A DNA stretch of 64,000 nt from Pseudomonadota bacterium (GCA_023425645.1 JAFACG010000040.1:1-64000), one strand, 5' to 3'. Shown: positions 42,605 to 53,436, counted from the first letter of the stretch. Numbers and translations: made by a program. The notes: generated by a model not told the origin, from the sequence alone.

Positions 42605-43363
42605 GTGGAAGATCAGCAACTACTGCGTTATGCGCGGCATATCCTGCTCGACGAGTTCGGCGTGGAAGCCCAGGAACGCATCCTGGCTTCCCACATCCTG
42701 GTCGTAGGCGCCGGCGGCCTGGGCTCGCCGGTGGTGGCCTACCTGGCGGCCTCGGGGGTGGGCAGGATGACCCTGGTCGACGACGACCAGGTGGAACTGA
42801 GCAACCTGCAGCGCCAGATCGCCCATACCACCGACAGGCTGGGATGGGACAAGGTGGAGTCCGCCAGGGTCCACATCCATCAGCTCAATCCGGAAGTCCA
42901 GGTGCAGCCGGTGGTGCAGCGTCTGGACGACGCGGCCTTGATGCACTGGGTCGGGCAGGTGGACCTGGTGCTGGACTGCTGCGACAACTTCGCCACGCGC
43001 CATGCCATCAATCGGGCCTGCGTGGCCCATCGCAAGCCGCTGGTCTCGGGCGCCGCCATCCGCTTTTCCGGGCAGGTCAGCACCTATGACCTGCGTCAGC
43101 CGCAGGCTCCGTGCTACCACTGCCTGTTTCCCGAAGCCGACGATGTGGAAGAGCTGCGCTGCGCCACGACGGGCGTGCTCTCGCCCTTGCTGGGCATGGT
43201 GGGCAGCGTGCAGGCCGCCGAGGCCCTGAAGGTGCTGGGCGGCTTTGGCGAGCCCCTGGTGGGCCGCCTGCTCAGCGTGGACGCCTTCAACATGAACTGG
43301 CACACCGTGCGCTTTCGCAAGGATCCGGGCTGCCCGGTCTGCAGCGCGGCCGAGCCGCTTTAA
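42605..43363 (+). CDS. ThiF/MoeB/HesA-family adenylyltransferase
   Basis: This 252-residue E1-like enzyme adenylates the C-terminus of a small sulfur carrier such as MoaD or ThiS. It has the nucleotide site LVVGAGGLGSPVVAYLAASGVGRMTLVDDD, the conserved NLQRQ, and two zinc CxxC pairs (CYHC, CPVC). It lacks the C-terminal rhodanese domain of MOCS3-like proteins. The start is GTG 42605, 16 bases after ctpA. With no moa or thi genes nearby, MoeB and ThiF cannot be told apart. Its 3' end overlaps the converging nucleotidase gene by four bases. Confidence 0.85.
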   Translation: MEDQQLLRYARHILLDEFGVEAQERILASHILVVGAGGLGSPVVAYLAASGVGRMTLVDDDQVELSNLQRQIAHTTDRLGWDKVESARVHIHQLNPEVQVQPVVQRLDDAALMHWVGQVDLVLDCCDNFATRHAINRACVAHRKPLVSGAAIRFSGQVSTYDLRQPQAPCYHCLFPEADDVEELRCATTGVLSPLLGMVGSVQAAEALKVLGGFGEPLVGRLLSVDAFNMNWHTVRFRKDPGCPVCSAAEPL

Positions 43364-44112
43364 GACATCCCCGTATTTTCGGGAGCAGAGCCGCCATGCC
43401 GGTGATTGCCCAGCTGGGCGATCCGGCTGATGCGGCTGTCCACGTACTGGTTGCGCCCTCGATGCAGGGCGCTGAAGGGCGTGCCCGCGTTGTAGATGTG
43501 TATGGTGCGCATGCCCAGCTGACGGGCGCTTTTCAGGTTGCGCAAGGTGTCTTCGACCAGGATGATGTCGCGCGCCTGGGCCTGCAGCACGGCCAGGGTC
43601 TGGCGCATGAGCGCGCGCGAGGGCTTGGGCCGGTAGCGGCCCTGCAATTGCATGTGCTCGATGGCCCAGATGCCGTCGAAGACGGGCAGCAGGTTCAAGG
43701 CCTTGAGCACCCGGCGGGCATATTCCAGTGGTGCGTTGGTCAGCAGCAGCTTGTAGCCCGGCAGGCGACGCACTTGCGCCGGCAGGCCTTTCTCCGCACT
43801 GAGCAGGGCCGGCACGTCGAAATCGTGGGCGTGCCTCAGGAAGGCCGCCGGATCGGCGCCGTGATGGCGGTGCAGGCCTATCATGGTGGCGCCGTAGCGC
43901 TGCCAGTATTCCATGCGCAGCCGGTCCGCCGTGTCCATGTCCACACCCAGGGTCTGGGCCACGCCGATGCGCATGCGCTGGTCTATGGCCTGGAAGATGC
44001 CGCCGGAGGCATTGTGCAGGGTGTTGTCCAGGTCGAACAGCCAGATGGGGCCGCCCTGGCGGCAGGCCGTGAGGGGCCGCGCCCAGGGATGGGCGCGGAT
44101 TGGGTCGCGCAT
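43360..44112 (-). CDS. HAD-family pyrimidine 5'-nucleotidase (SDT1/PPA-like)
   Basis: This 250-residue haloacid-dehalogenase hydrolase has motif I WLFDLDNTLHNAS (nucleophile first Asp), motif II LLLTNAP and motif IV IILVEDTLRNLKSARQLG. The cap and HAD arrangement and the LDNTL-H-N start match the pyrimidine 5'-nucleotidase family, which dephosphorylates UMP or damaged nucleotides. It starts 17 bases after argB on the same strand, as in other Burkholderiales. Confidence 0.82.
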   Translation of the reverse strand: MRDPIRAHPWARPLTACRQGGPIWLFDLDNTLHNASGGIFQAIDQRMRIGVAQTLGVDMDTADRLRMEYWQRYGATMIGLHRHHGADPAAFLRHAHDFDVPALLSAEKGLPAQVRRLPGYKLLLTNAPLEYARRVLKALNLLPVFDGIWAIEHMQLQGRYRPKPSRALMRQTLAVLQAQARDIILVEDTLRNLKSARQLGMRTIHIYNAGTPFSALHRGRNQYVDSRISRIAQLGNHRHGGSAPENTGMS

Positions 44113-44129
44113 ATCGGTGTCGGCAGGCT

Positions 44130-45596
<1,467 letters not shown>

Positions 45597-45600
<4 letters not shown>

Positions 45601-46292
45601 TGGACAGGCATGACTTCGACGGAGGTGGCGGCGGGGGCTGGCTCAGCAGCCGGCGCCGGAGACGGAGTCGTCTTTTGCGTGTTGCTGGACAGCGGCTGCG
45701 CCAGGCTTTCGGCGCTGACGTATTCGAACAGCTTGACGACCTTGTTCACGCCAGGCACGCCTGCGGCCGCAATGGCGGCGCGTTCGCCTTCGTCCTGGGT
45801 GACGCGTCCCTGGAGATAGACCACGCCGCGCTCGGTGGTGACCGAGATGGTGCGGCTGGGGACTTCCTTGGTGTTGATGAGCGCGGTGCTGACCCGGGTG
45901 GAAATCCAGGAGTCGTTTGAGCGTACGCTCAGCGGGGTGGGTTCGCCCACGCGCAATTCGTTGACCACGCGGGTGACTTTCTCGACCTGCGATACCAGGC
46001 GGCCGGCCTCGGCCTTGTCGGCTTCGGTGGGCACGTCGCCCGTCAGCAGGGCCACGCCTGCGTAGGAAGACGTGTTGATGCGGCCTTCCTTGTTTTCCAG
46101 CAGGCGGCGCGTTTCCGAACCCGCCTTCATGACGATGGCCCTGTCCTCGACCTGTTCGCCGGTGGTGCGCCGGTCTGTGGCGACCGCGGCGGTGGTGGCG
46201 GCGGCGCCGCCCACGACCAGCAGGCCGCAGCCCGACAGGGACAGCAGGGATCCGGCCAGCAGGCCGGCGATGATCAGACGGTTGTTCTTCAT
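45597..46292 (-). CDS. dolP: BON-domain outer-membrane lipoprotein (DolP/YraP-like)
   Basis: This 231-residue lipoprotein has a lipobox (LSLSGC near residue 22) and two BON domains (residues about 55-125 and 130-200; NTSSYAGVALLTGDVPTEADKAEA and ERGVVYLQGRVTQDEGERAAI). The C-terminal tail is Ser/Pro/Ala-rich. DolP binds anionic lipids and helps maintain the outer membrane and BAM activity. The gene follows diaA as in E. coli (rsmI-yraN-diaA-dolP), which supports the name. Confidence 0.88.
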
Positions 46293-46882
46293 AGGGGGTC
46301 TCCGAGCAGCAGGGCGTCGATGCCGTCGCACATGGCGTGCAGCAGGACGATGTGGACTTCCTGGATGCGCATGGTCCGATCGTGGGGCACGCACAGGTGG
46401 ATGTCGGTGTCGGAGAGCAATTCGGCGATCTTGCCGCCGCCCTTGCCGGTCAGGGCGATGATGACCATGTCGCGCTCGCGCGCCGCTTCGATGGCGCGGA
46501 TGACGTTGGGCGAGTTGCCGCTGGTGGAGATGGCCACCAGGATGTCGCCGGTCTGGCCCAGGGCGCTGACCTGGCGTTCGAACACGCTGTCAAAGCCGTA
46601 GTCGTTGCCGACGGCGGTCATGATGGAGGTGTCGGTGTTGAGGGCGATGCCCGCCAGCGGCAGGCGGTCGCGTTCGAAGCGACCGACCAGTTCGGCGATG
46701 AAGTGCTGGGCGTCCGCCGCCGAGCCGCCGTTGCCGCAGGCCAGAATCTTGCCGTCGTTGGCCAGGGTGGCGAACAGCAGCTCCACGGCCGCGGCCAGGG
46801 GTTCGGCCAGTTCGCGGGTGCTGGCTTTGAGGGTGTCGACGGAATCGTCGAAATGCGATGTCATTAAGGCGATAAGGTCCAT
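46289..46882 (-). CDS. diaA: SIS-domain protein DiaA/GmhA-like (phosphoheptose isomerase family)
   Basis: This protein of about 197 residues has a SIS fold: ILACGNGGSAADAQHFIAELVGRFERDRLPLAGIALNTD and LVAISTSGNSPNVIRAIEAA. Family members are GmhA (sedoheptulose-7-phosphate isomerase) and DiaA (DnaA-binding replication initiator factor). The neighbours yraN and dolP point to DiaA, while the intact sugar-binding motifs would also allow GmhA. Starts at 46891, 46882 or 46864 are possible; 46882 matches the length of DiaA. It overlaps dolP by four bases. Confidence 0.82.
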   Translation of the reverse strand: MDLIALMTSHFDDSVDTLKASTRELAEPLAAAVELLFATLANDGKILACGNGGSAADAQHFIAELVGRFERDRLPLAGIALNTDTSIMTAVGNDYGFDSVFERQVSALGQTGDILVAISTSGNSPNVIRAIEAARERDMVIIALTGKGGGKIAELLSDTDIHLCVPHDRTMRIQEVHIVLLHAMCDGIDALLLGDPL

Positions 46883-47018
46883 AGCGCGCATTATCGCATG
46901 GAGAATTTCGCCGTGGGGCAGGCAGATCGTGTCATGTTGAAAAAAACGCAGCCGTATTGAAAAGACTATGACAGGCCCGTTTCCGGAAGGTTCCCGGGGC
47001 AGGGGATCGAGAGCGTTT

Positions 47019-47477
47019 TCACTGGTCGGCGAAGGCGTTGCGTATCCAGCGCAGCGACTCGCCTTCGATGGCGATCACATCGAAGCGGCACGGCGGCAGC
47101 CGCCCCTGGAAATGGCGCCGGGCCAGGGCCGGCAGCCATTGGCGGGCGGCCAGGATCAGACGGCGCTGCTTGTCCCGGTTTACACTGGCAAGCGCCCCGC
47201 CGAAACGATGCGAATTGCGCTGGCGCACTTCCAGGAAGACCAGATGCTCTTCGTGCCACAGCAGCAGGTCGATCTCGCCGCCGCGGGCGCGCAGCTGGCG
47301 CGCCAGGATGCGCGCGCCATGCCGCTGCACGTGGTCGGCGGCGCGCTGTTCCGCCCGGTCGCCGCGTTGCTGGCTGGGGGAACGGCGCTCCGAAGGGGCC
47401 GCAGGAGCGGGGCGAGCGCGCCGCAGGCGGCGCAGCGCGCGTTCCTGGGCCCGGCGGGCCTGTTCGAAAGGATTCAT
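47019..47477 (-). CDS. yraN: UPF0102 YraN-family nuclease-like protein
   Basis: This 152-residue protein has the UPF0102 core: RGDRAEQRAADHVQRHGARILARQLR, then GGEIDLLLWHEEHLVFLEVRQR, a restriction-endonuclease-like Asp...Glu-x-x motif, and FDVIAIEG. The N-terminal 40 residues are Arg/Ala-rich and longer than in E. coli YraN. The function is unproven but the fold suggests a Holliday-junction-type nuclease. It is divergent from rsmI with only 38 bases between starts. Confidence 0.88.
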   Translation of the reverse strand: MNPFEQARRAQERALRRLRRARPAPAAPSERRSPSQQRGDRAEQRAADHVQRHGARILARQLRARGGEIDLLLWHEEHLVFLEVRQRNSHRFGGALASVNRDKQRRLILAARQWLPALARRHFQGRLPPCRFDVIAIEGESLRWIRNAFADQ

Positions 47478-47515
47478 GGGCACTCAATGACAACGATGTT
47501 TAGACAGGATTTAGC

Positions 47516-48466
47516 ATGAGCGACACAGAGGGCCGCATACCGTCGGCCGGGGCCTGGCAGGGCATGATGGACAAGGTCAGGGGCCAGGTCTGGCCCGAGG
47601 CTTGCCTGTATGTGGTGGCCACGCCCATCGGCAACCTTGGAGACCTTACCCTGCGCGGCTGGCAGGCGCTGGAACAGTGCGACATTATTGCGGCGGAGGA
47701 CACGCGCGCAACGCGCCCCTTCCTGCAGGCCTGGGGCATACAGACGCCGCTCATGGCTGCGCATCGGCACAACGAGGCCCAGGCGGCCTCGGCCATCATT
47801 GAGCGACTGGCGCTGGGCCAGAGAGTGGCGCTGGTCTCGGATGCGGGCGCGCCCGCCGTCAGCGACCCGGGCGCGCGCGTGGTGCGCGAAGTGCGGCAAG
47901 CCGGTTACCGGGTCGTGCCGCTGCCTGGGGCCTCGGCTGTGATCGCGGCGCTGATGGGCAGCGGATCGACCAGCGACGAAAACCCGGCCTTTGCCTTTGC
48001 GGGCTTCATGCCGTCCAAGGCGGTGGCGCGCCGCAAGTGGCTTCAGCAGTGGGCGGGCCTGGACATGCCGGTGCTGATGTTCGAGTCGCCGCATCGCCTG
48101 CGGGCGGCCGTGCGCGACATGGAACAGGTCTGCGGGCCGCAGCGCCGCCTGACCTTCGCGCGCGAGCTGAGCAAGCGTTTCGAGCAGATCCATACCGTGC
48201 CCCTGGGGCAGGCCGAGCAATGGCTGGCCGAGGACGGCCATCGGGAGCAGGGCGAGTTCGTGCTGATCCTGCACGAGGCCCCGAGTCAGGAGCATGATGC
48301 GCCGGAGCTGGATGCGGTCACGGAGCGCTGGATGTCGGCCTTGCTGGAGCAGGTGTCGCTGCGCGACGCGGCGCGCATCGGCAGCCGGGCCAGCGGCGTG
48401 CCGCGGGACGTGCTGTACGCCTGGGGCCTGGCGCGCCAGGCCCGGGAGGACCGGTCCGGCGATTGA
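47516..48466 (+). CDS. rsmI: 16S rRNA (cytidine-1402-2'-O)-methyltransferase RsmI
   Basis: This 316-residue tetrapyrrole-methylase-fold enzyme methylates the ribose of C1402 in the ribosomal P site. YVVATPIGNLGDLTLRG, AAEDTRATRPFLQAWGI and VALVSDAGAPAVSDPGARVVRE are diagnostic. A 37-residue N-terminal extension precedes the usual start. The gene is divergent from yraN and convergent with the rlpA-like gene. Confidence 0.93.
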   Translation: MSDTEGRIPSAGAWQGMMDKVRGQVWPEACLYVVATPIGNLGDLTLRGWQALEQCDIIAAEDTRATRPFLQAWGIQTPLMAAHRHNEAQAASAIIERLALGQRVALVSDAGAPAVSDPGARVVREVRQAGYRVVPLPGASAVIAALMGSGSTSDENPAFAFAGFMPSKAVARRKWLQQWAGLDMPVLMFESPHRLRAAVRDMEQVCGPQRRLTFARELSKRFEQIHTVPLGQAEQWLAEDGHREQGEFVLILHEAPSQEHDAPELDAVTERWMSALLEQVSLRDAARIGSRASGVPRDVLYAWGLARQAREDRSGD

Positions 48467-48468
48467 GC

Positions 48469-48485
48469 CGGCGCTTGCGCCGTTT
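48469..48485 (+). terminator. Weak hairpin after rsmI
   Basis: CGGCGC-TT-GCGCCG followed by TTTC lies three bases after the rsmI stop. The loop is short and the T run weak. Confidence 0.35.
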
Positions 48486-48487
48486 CG

Positions 48488-49567
48488 TCAGCGCACCGCC
48501 ACGGCGGGGTTCAGGCCCGTCTCCTGGCGGATGCGCAAGGCCGCATTGATGGCTTCCGTGCGGCTCTGGTAGGGGCCTATCTGCACCCGGAACAATTCGT
48601 TGTGCGCTTCGACCTCGGCATTGCGGTACTCCACCTGCGCGATCTGGCGGTTCAGTTGCTGCGCCAGGGCGGAAGCGTTCTGGCGCGCGGAGAAGGCGCC
48701 GAACTGCAGGTAGACGCGGGTCTCGCCGGATGCGGCGTTGCGGCGCGGCTGGGCTGGCGCGGCGGACTGGACGATCAATTGCTGGTCGCTTGCATCGCTG
48801 CTCCAGCTGGGCGATTCGTCCAGTTCCAGGCCCAGTTCTTCCTGCGCCAGCGCCTCCAGCGCGTCCGGAGTCGGCTGCTGCTCCTCCTTGACCACCAGGC
48901 TGGGCTTGGGAGCCGGAGCGGGCGCGGCCTGCGTGTCGGCCCGGGCGATCCGGGTTTCGTCGTCGTCGAAGCGGCCTGCGCGGATTTCATCCTCGGTGAT
49001 AGCCTCCACCAGTACGGTGCCGCTGCCGGGCGCGATCAGGTCCAGCTTGGCGGCGGCCACATAGGACAGGTCGATGATGCGAGAACTATGAAATGGACCC
49101 CGGTCGTTGATGCGCACGATGACGGATTTGCCGGTGCTGGGCCGGGTCACGCGCGCATAACTGGGAATCGGCAGCGTGGGATGGGCTGCCGTCATGGCGT
49201 ACATATCGTAGGTTTCGCCGTTGGCGGTTTTCTTGCCGTGGAACTTGCGGCCATACCAGGACGCGGTGCCGGTCTGGGAGAAGGGCTTGTGGCTGGTGTG
49301 GGGGACGAAGCTCTTGCCGAGCACCGTGTAGGGACGGGTATTGCTGCGGGCAATGGGTTCGAGGCGGGGGGTGGCGTTGGGAGTGGAGAGCAGATTGGCG
49401 GGGATGCGGGCGTCGGGCCCGTCATCTTTGTAGTAGCCTCCGCCGCGAGGGGCGGAGACGGTGGCGCCGGGCTTGGGCTTGGAGCGCTTGGGGCTGGAGG
49501 AGCAGCCCGCCAGCAGCGCCAGGGCCGCCAGCATGGCTCCCAGCGCGCGCAGGGAGGATGTATTCAT
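48488..49567 (-). CDS. rlpA: RlpA-like septal-ring lipoprotein with DPBB and SPOR domains
   Basis: This 359-residue lipoprotein has a lipobox (LALLAGCSSS near residue 21), a double-psi beta-barrel (residues 95-185; GTASWYGRKFHGKKTANGE, with catalytic Asp in RINDRGPF) and a C-terminal SPOR domain (about 280-359; YLQFGAFSARQNASALAQQL). RlpA cuts naked glycan strands and SPOR targets denuded septal peptidoglycan. A long low-complexity linker joins the domains. It overlaps the rapZ stop by four bases, which is unusual company for rapZ. Confidence 0.87.
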   Translation of the reverse strand: MNTSSLRALGAMLAALALLAGCSSSPKRSKPKPGATVSAPRGGGYYKDDGPDARIPANLLSTPNATPRLEPIARSNTRPYTVLGKSFVPHTSHKPFSQTGTASWYGRKFHGKKTANGETYDMYAMTAAHPTLPIPSYARVTRPSTGKSVIVRINDRGPFHSSRIIDLSYVAAAKLDLIAPGSGTVLVEAITEDEIRAGRFDDDETRIARADTQAAPAPAPKPSLVVKEEQQPTPDALEALAQEELGLELDESPSWSSDASDQQLIVQSAAPAQPRRNAASGETRVYLQFGAFSARQNASALAQQLNRQIAQVEYRNAEVEAHNELFRVQIGPYQSRTEAINAALRIRQETGLNPAVAVR

Positions 49568-50439
49568 GGGACTGGATTGATGGGTGGCTGGTTGCGGTGG
49601 CGCACCAGCAGGGGCGCGTGGTCGGCGAAGCGCAGCGCCAGCTGCTCGGTGACGTAGACGGAACGATGCTGGCCGCCGGTGCAGCCGATGGCCACGGTCA
49701 GATAGTTGCGGGTGTCCTGCATGTACAGCGGCAGCCAGCGGCGCACGAAGCTGGCGATGTCGTCAACCATGTTTTCCACCGAGCCGAACTGGGCCAGCCA
49801 TCTGGCCACGGGCTCGTCGCGTCCGGTCATGGGGCGCAGCTCGGGATCGTAGTGGGGGTTGGGCAGGCAGCGCACGTCAAAGACCAGGTCGGCATCGCCC
49901 GGCACGCCGCGCTTGTAGGCGAAGGACTCGAAAGTCAGCACCACGCTGGCGCGGTCGGCCTGCACCAGGTCGCGCACCCAGGCGCGCAGCTGGCCGGGCG
50001 TGGTGTCGCTGGTGTCGATGACATGCTCCAGTTCGCGCAGCGGCGCGGTCAGCTCGCGCTCCACGGCGATGCACTCCTCCAGCGACGGCGAGCGGCCGTC
50101 CTGGCGCAGGCGGTCGGTGAGCGGGTGCCGGCGGCGCGATTCGGAGTAGCGCTGCAGCAGGGTATGGTCGCTGGCGTTCAGGAAGATGACGCGCAGTGCG
50201 TAGCCATCTTCGCGCAGCTTGCGGATGACCTCGGGCAAGGTGTCCAGATCGCCGGAGCCGCGCACGTCGATGGCCACGGCCAGGCGCTCCAGCCCCTGCT
50301 GGGCCGAACGTTCGACGAATTCGGCCAGGAAGCGGGCGGGCAGATTGTCCACGCAGGTATAGCCGGTATCTTCCAGCAGGCGCAGCGCAACCGATTTTCC
50401 CGATCCGGATATGCCGGTGATCAATACAACTTTCAGCAT
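49564..50439 (-). CDS. rapZ: RNase adapter protein RapZ / nucleotide-binding protein
   Basis: This 291-residue protein has the Walker A VLITGISGSGKSVALRLLED at residues 5-24 and the C-terminal RapZ signature GCTGGQHRSVYVTEQLA. In E. coli RapZ guides RNase E to the sRNA GlmZ and senses glucosamine-6-phosphate; in Betaproteobacteria the role is less certain. It follows hprK and ptsN, the usual regulatory PTS cluster. Confidence 0.92.
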   Translation of the reverse strand: MLKVVLITGISGSGKSVALRLLEDTGYTCVDNLPARFLAEFVERSAQQGLERLAVAIDVRGSGDLDTLPEVIRKLREDGYALRVIFLNASDHTLLQRYSESRRRHPLTDRLRQDGRSPSLEECIAVERELTAPLRELEHVIDTSDTTPGQLRAWVRDLVQADRASVVLTFESFAYKRGVPGDADLVFDVRCLPNPHYDPELRPMTGRDEPVARWLAQFGSVENMVDDIASFVRRWLPLYMQDTRNYLTVAIGCTGGQHRSVYVTEQLALRFADHAPLLVRHRNQPPINPVP

Positions 50440-50548
50440 TGTGGTTAGGGCCTGTTAACACGATGCGATGATTCGCATTCGAATCAGTTCGCCGGCAGGC
50501 TTGGCCTGGCCGACGATTCGTCAGAAACGGGGCAGCCGCAAAGGCTGC

Positions 50549-51475
50549 CTAGTCTTCACGGCTGTTCATGATGGCCAGGGCCTGGCGCTCGATGAAGTCG
50601 CCCATGGTGTCTATGCCGCGGAAGGCGAGTATGGTGTTGCGAACCGCCGCTTCCACCAGCACGGCCAGGTTGCGGCCGGCGGCCACCTGCAGCATGACGC
50701 GCTTGATGCCGATGCCCAGCACGTCCTGGACCTGGTCCTGGGTGGGCAGGCGCTCGAAGTTGTCGGGGTTGGAGCGGACGAGATGCACGATCAGCTTGAG
50801 CTTCATTTTACGACGAACCGAGGTTTCGCCAAAAATGGTGCGTATGTCCAGCAATCCCAGGCCGCGCACTTCCAGCAGGTTCTGCAGCAGCGGCGGGCAT
50901 TGGCCGTCGATGATGTTGGGCGCGGTGCGCGACAGTTCGACCGCGTCGTCCGCGACCAGGCCGTGGCCGCGCGAGATCAGCTCCAGCGCCAGCTCGCTCT
51001 TGCCCAGGCCCGATTCGCCGGTGATCAGCACCCCCAGGCCCAGCACGTCCATGAATACGCCGTGCATGGTGGTCTTGGGGGCCAGGCGCTTGCCCAGGTA
51101 GATGCGCAGCAGGTCGATGAGCTGGGCGGCGTCGATGGGCGTGTAGAGCAGCGGCACCCCTTGGGTTTCGCAGAACTCCAGCAGGTCGGCCGGCGCGGCG
51201 GCGTTGTTGGCGATGAAGATGGCCGGCACGCCGCCCTGCACCAGGTCTTCCAGGTGATGCTGGCGCCGCTTGACGTCGAAGCGGTTGTAATAGGAAAGCT
51301 CTTCCGGCCCGAAGACCTGGATGCGGGAGGGATGGATCAGGTTCAGGTGGCCGACCAGGTCGGCGGCCGCCATGCCAAGATCGGGGATAGGCCGGCTGGC
51401 GGCGTGCTTGCCGGCGGCCCAGCTGACCGCGATCTTGTCGTTGTTGTCATTGACCAGCTCTTGGACTGTCAGCAT
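50549..51475 (-). CDS. hprK: HPr kinase/phosphorylase
   Basis: This 308-residue enzyme phosphorylates and dephosphorylates HPr on its regulatory Ser. The P-loop is [23 protein letters not shown] near residue 155, preceded by [12 protein letters not shown], and followed by the signature [20 protein letters not shown]. In Betaproteobacteria HprK belongs to an incomplete PTS that regulates rather than transports. The gene overlaps ptsN by 29 bases and precedes rapZ. Confidence 0.94.
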   Translation of the reverse strand: MLTVQELVNDNNDKIAVSWAAGKHAASRPIPDLGMAAADLVGHLNLIHPSRIQVFGPEELSYYNRFDVKRRQHHLEDLVQGGVPAIFIANNAAAPADLLEFCETQGVPLLYTPIDAAQLIDLLRIYLGKRLAPKTTMHGVFMDVLGLGVLITGESGLGKSELALELISRGHGLVADDAVELSRTAPNIIDGQCPPLLQNLLEVRGLGLLDIRTIFGETSVRRKMKLKLIVHLVRSNPDNFERLPTQDQVQDVLGIGIKRVMLQVAAGRNLAVLVEAAVRNTILAFRGIDTMGDFIERQALAIMNSRED

Positions 51476-51956
51476 CGGGGTCTTCCGCTTGAAGGGCTGC
51501 GGGCTGGGTCAGGATGTGGTGGATCCGGGCCGGATCGGTTTCCTGCGCCAGGGCCTGGCGCACGTCCGGATCGGCCATCAGGCGGGCGATCTCGGCCAGC
51601 AGGTCCAGGTGCGTCTGGGTGGCGGTCTCGGGCACCAGCAGGAAGAACAGCAGGCTGGCGGTGCGTCCGTCGCTGGCGTCAAAGCGCACGGGTTCGGCCA
51701 GGCGCATGAAGACGGCGCAGGGCTCCTTCAGGTCCTTGATGCGACCGTGGGGCACGGCCACGCCGTGGCCAAGCGCTGTGGAGCCCAGCCGCTCGCGAGC
51801 GATCAGGCTGTGGAACACGGCTGTCCGGGCGATGCCGTGATGGTTCTCGAAGATCAGTCCGGCTTGTTCGAAAGCGCGTTTCTTGCTGGTGGCAGCAAGA
51901 TCCAGAACCACATTGGACAGAGGCAAAATGCGCGACAAGAGATTCATGACGGCCAT
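51447..51956 (-). CDS. ptsN: PTS IIA-like nitrogen regulatory protein PtsN (EIIA-Ntr)
   Basis: This 169-residue protein (167 from ATG 51947) has the EIIA fold with phospho-His in [11 protein letters not shown] near residue 68. EIIA-Ntr takes phosphate from PtsP/NPr and regulates potassium, nitrogen and stress functions. Its 3' end overlaps hprK, so they are coupled. A terminator separates it from hpf upstream. Confidence 0.92.
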   Translation of the reverse strand: MAVMNLLSRILPLSNVVLDLAATSKKRAFEQAGLIFENHHGIARTAVFHSLIARERLGSTALGHGVAVPHGRIKDLKEPCAVFMRLAEPVRFDASDGRTASLLFFLLVPETATQTHLDLLAEIARLMADPDVRQALAQETDPARIHHILTQPAALQAEDPDADSPRAGQ

Positions 51957-52023
51957 TATAGGGGGGAATGTTTTTTAGCTGAACACTTTTTGCACAGCGT
52001 GGAACAGAGCGGCAGTGTGCCAT

Positions 52024-52058
52024 AAAACACAAAACCCCGAACCGGATGGTGCGGGGTC
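52024..52058 (-). terminator. Terminator between hpf and ptsN
   Basis: On the minus strand ACCCCG and CGGGGT form a stem with a 12-base loop, followed by TTTGTGTTTT. It ends the hpf transcript before ptsN. Confidence 0.6.
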
Positions 52059-52097
52059 TGTCGGCAGGTCGGGCCTGCTGCTGAGAGTCCTGCGCGA

Positions 52098-52424
52098 TCA
52101 GGCGGCCGGGACCTCGAGCCGCTTGGCGGGCTCATGTGCGTGGCTGTTCGCCTTTTCCTTGTATTTGACCACCTGGCGGTCGATCTTGTCGGCCAGCAGG
52201 TCGATGGCGGCGTACAGGTTTTCGTCGGAAGCGGCGCAGTGGATGTCCTTGCCGGGCACGCGGACGGTGACTTCGGCAGTGTGCTTCAGACGTTCGATGG
52301 AAAGCATGACCTGGGAGTCGACCACATTGTCGAAATGCTTGTCGATCCGACCGATCTTGTTCTTGACGTAGTCGCGGATAGCAGGGGTGATGTCGAGATT
52401 ACGGCCACTGATGTTAAGGCTCAT
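52098..52424 (-). CDS. hpf: Ribosome hibernation-promoting factor HPF/YfiA
   Basis: This 108-residue protein has the HPF fold: LNISGRNLDITPAIRDYVKNKIGRIDKHFDNVVD and the C-terminal DLLADKIDRQVVKYKEKA. HPF binds 30S subunits and promotes inactive 100S ribosomes in stationary phase. The start at 52424 gives the normal short form. In most Proteobacteria rpoN lies between lptB and hpf; here the 202-base gap has no room for it. Confidence 0.93.
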   Translation of the reverse strand: MSLNISGRNLDITPAIRDYVKNKIGRIDKHFDNVVDSQVMLSIERLKHTAEVTVRVPGKDIHCAASDENLYAAIDLLADKIDRQVVKYKEKANSHAHEPAKRLEVPAA

Positions 52425-52594
52425 ATAGGCTCTCCGTAGTAGTGATGCTGGTGCGTCCAAGACGCGGGAGGGTTCGTTCTGAAGGCTCCTTACTATCGAG
52501 GTTGGAGATTCCAGTATACCTATATGTCAGCGGGATTACATGACTTGGATCAAGGGAAAATGTCAGGAAAACCCTAGGGTGGACGCGCTTTCGA

Positions 52595-52619
52595 AAGCCC
52601 CGACGCAGAGGCCGGGGCA
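52595..52619 (-). terminator. Probable terminator after lptB
   Basis: On the minus strand GCCCCG and CGGGGC form a stem around a 10-base loop, followed by TTTCGAAAG. It lies 8 bases after the lptB stop. The T run is short. Confidence 0.5.
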
Positions 52620-52626
52620 GAGGGTT

Positions 52627-53418
52627 CTACATGCGGAAATTCGAGCCCAGGTAGACTTTGCGCACGGCCTCGTTGTCGATGATCTCGGAGGGGTGCCCGC
52701 TGGTCAGCACCGCGCCTTCGCTGATGATGTAGGCGCGGTCGCAGATGCCCAGGGTCTCGCGCACGTTGTGGTCCGTGATGAGCACGCCGATGTTGCGACC
52801 CTTCAGGAACTGCACGATGCGCTGGATCTCGATGACGGCGATCGGGTCCACGCCGGCGAAGGGTTCGTCCAGCAGGATGAAGCGCGGATTGCTGGCCAGG
52901 GCGCGGGCGATCTCCACCCGCCGGCGCTCCCCGCCGGACAATGACACGGCGGTGTTGCGGCGGATGTGGCTGATCTGCAGTTCGGAGATCAGGGTCTCCA
53001 GACGTTCGCCGATCTCGCGCGAACTGATGGCGCGGCCCGTGTCGTCCTGCTGCAGCTCCAGCACGGCGCGGATGTTTTCCTCGACCGTCAGGCGGCGGAA
53101 CACGGAGGCGTCCTGGGGCAGGTAGGACAGGCCCAGGCGGGCGCGCTTGTGCATGGGCATGCCGGTGATGGGGGTGCCGTCGATCTCGATGCGGCCGGCG
53201 TCGGCATGCACGATGCCCACGATCATGTAGAAGCTGGTGGTCTTGCCGGCCCCGTTGGGGCCGAGCAGGCCGACGACCTCGCCGCTTTCCACGTTCAGGG
53301 ACACGTCCTGCACCACGGTGCGCTTGCCATAGGTCTTGCGCAGGCCCTGGGCGATCAGGCTGCCTTTGACGGAATTGTCGGCGCGGGTTGGAGTGGATGG
53401 GCTGGGGGATGCAACCAT
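52627..53418 (-). CDS. lptB: LPS export ABC transporter ATP-binding protein LptB
   Basis: This 263-residue ATPase powers LPS extraction by LptFG. Walker A is GPNGAGKTT, signature [15 protein letters not shown], Walker [18 protein letters not shown] and the switch His is in [10 protein letters not shown]. It has a short Ser/Thr-rich N-terminal extension (residues 1-20) before the homologous part. It follows lptA by 18 bases in the kdsD-kdsC-lptC-lptA-lptB operon. Confidence 0.95.
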   Translation of the reverse strand: MVASPSPSTPTRADNSVKGSLIAQGLRKTYGKRTVVQDVSLNVESGEVVGLLGPNGAGKTTSFYMIVGIVHADAGRIEIDGTPITGMPMHKRARLGLSYLPQDASVFRRLTVEENIRAVLELQQDDTGRAISSREIGERLETLISELQISHIRRNTAVSLSGGERRRVEIARALASNPRFILLDEPFAGVDPIAVIEIQRIVQFLKGRNIGVLITDHNVRETLGICDRAYIISEGAVLTSGHPSEIIDNEAVRKVYLGSNFRM

Positions 53419-53436
53419 GTTAGAGCGGAATCCGGG

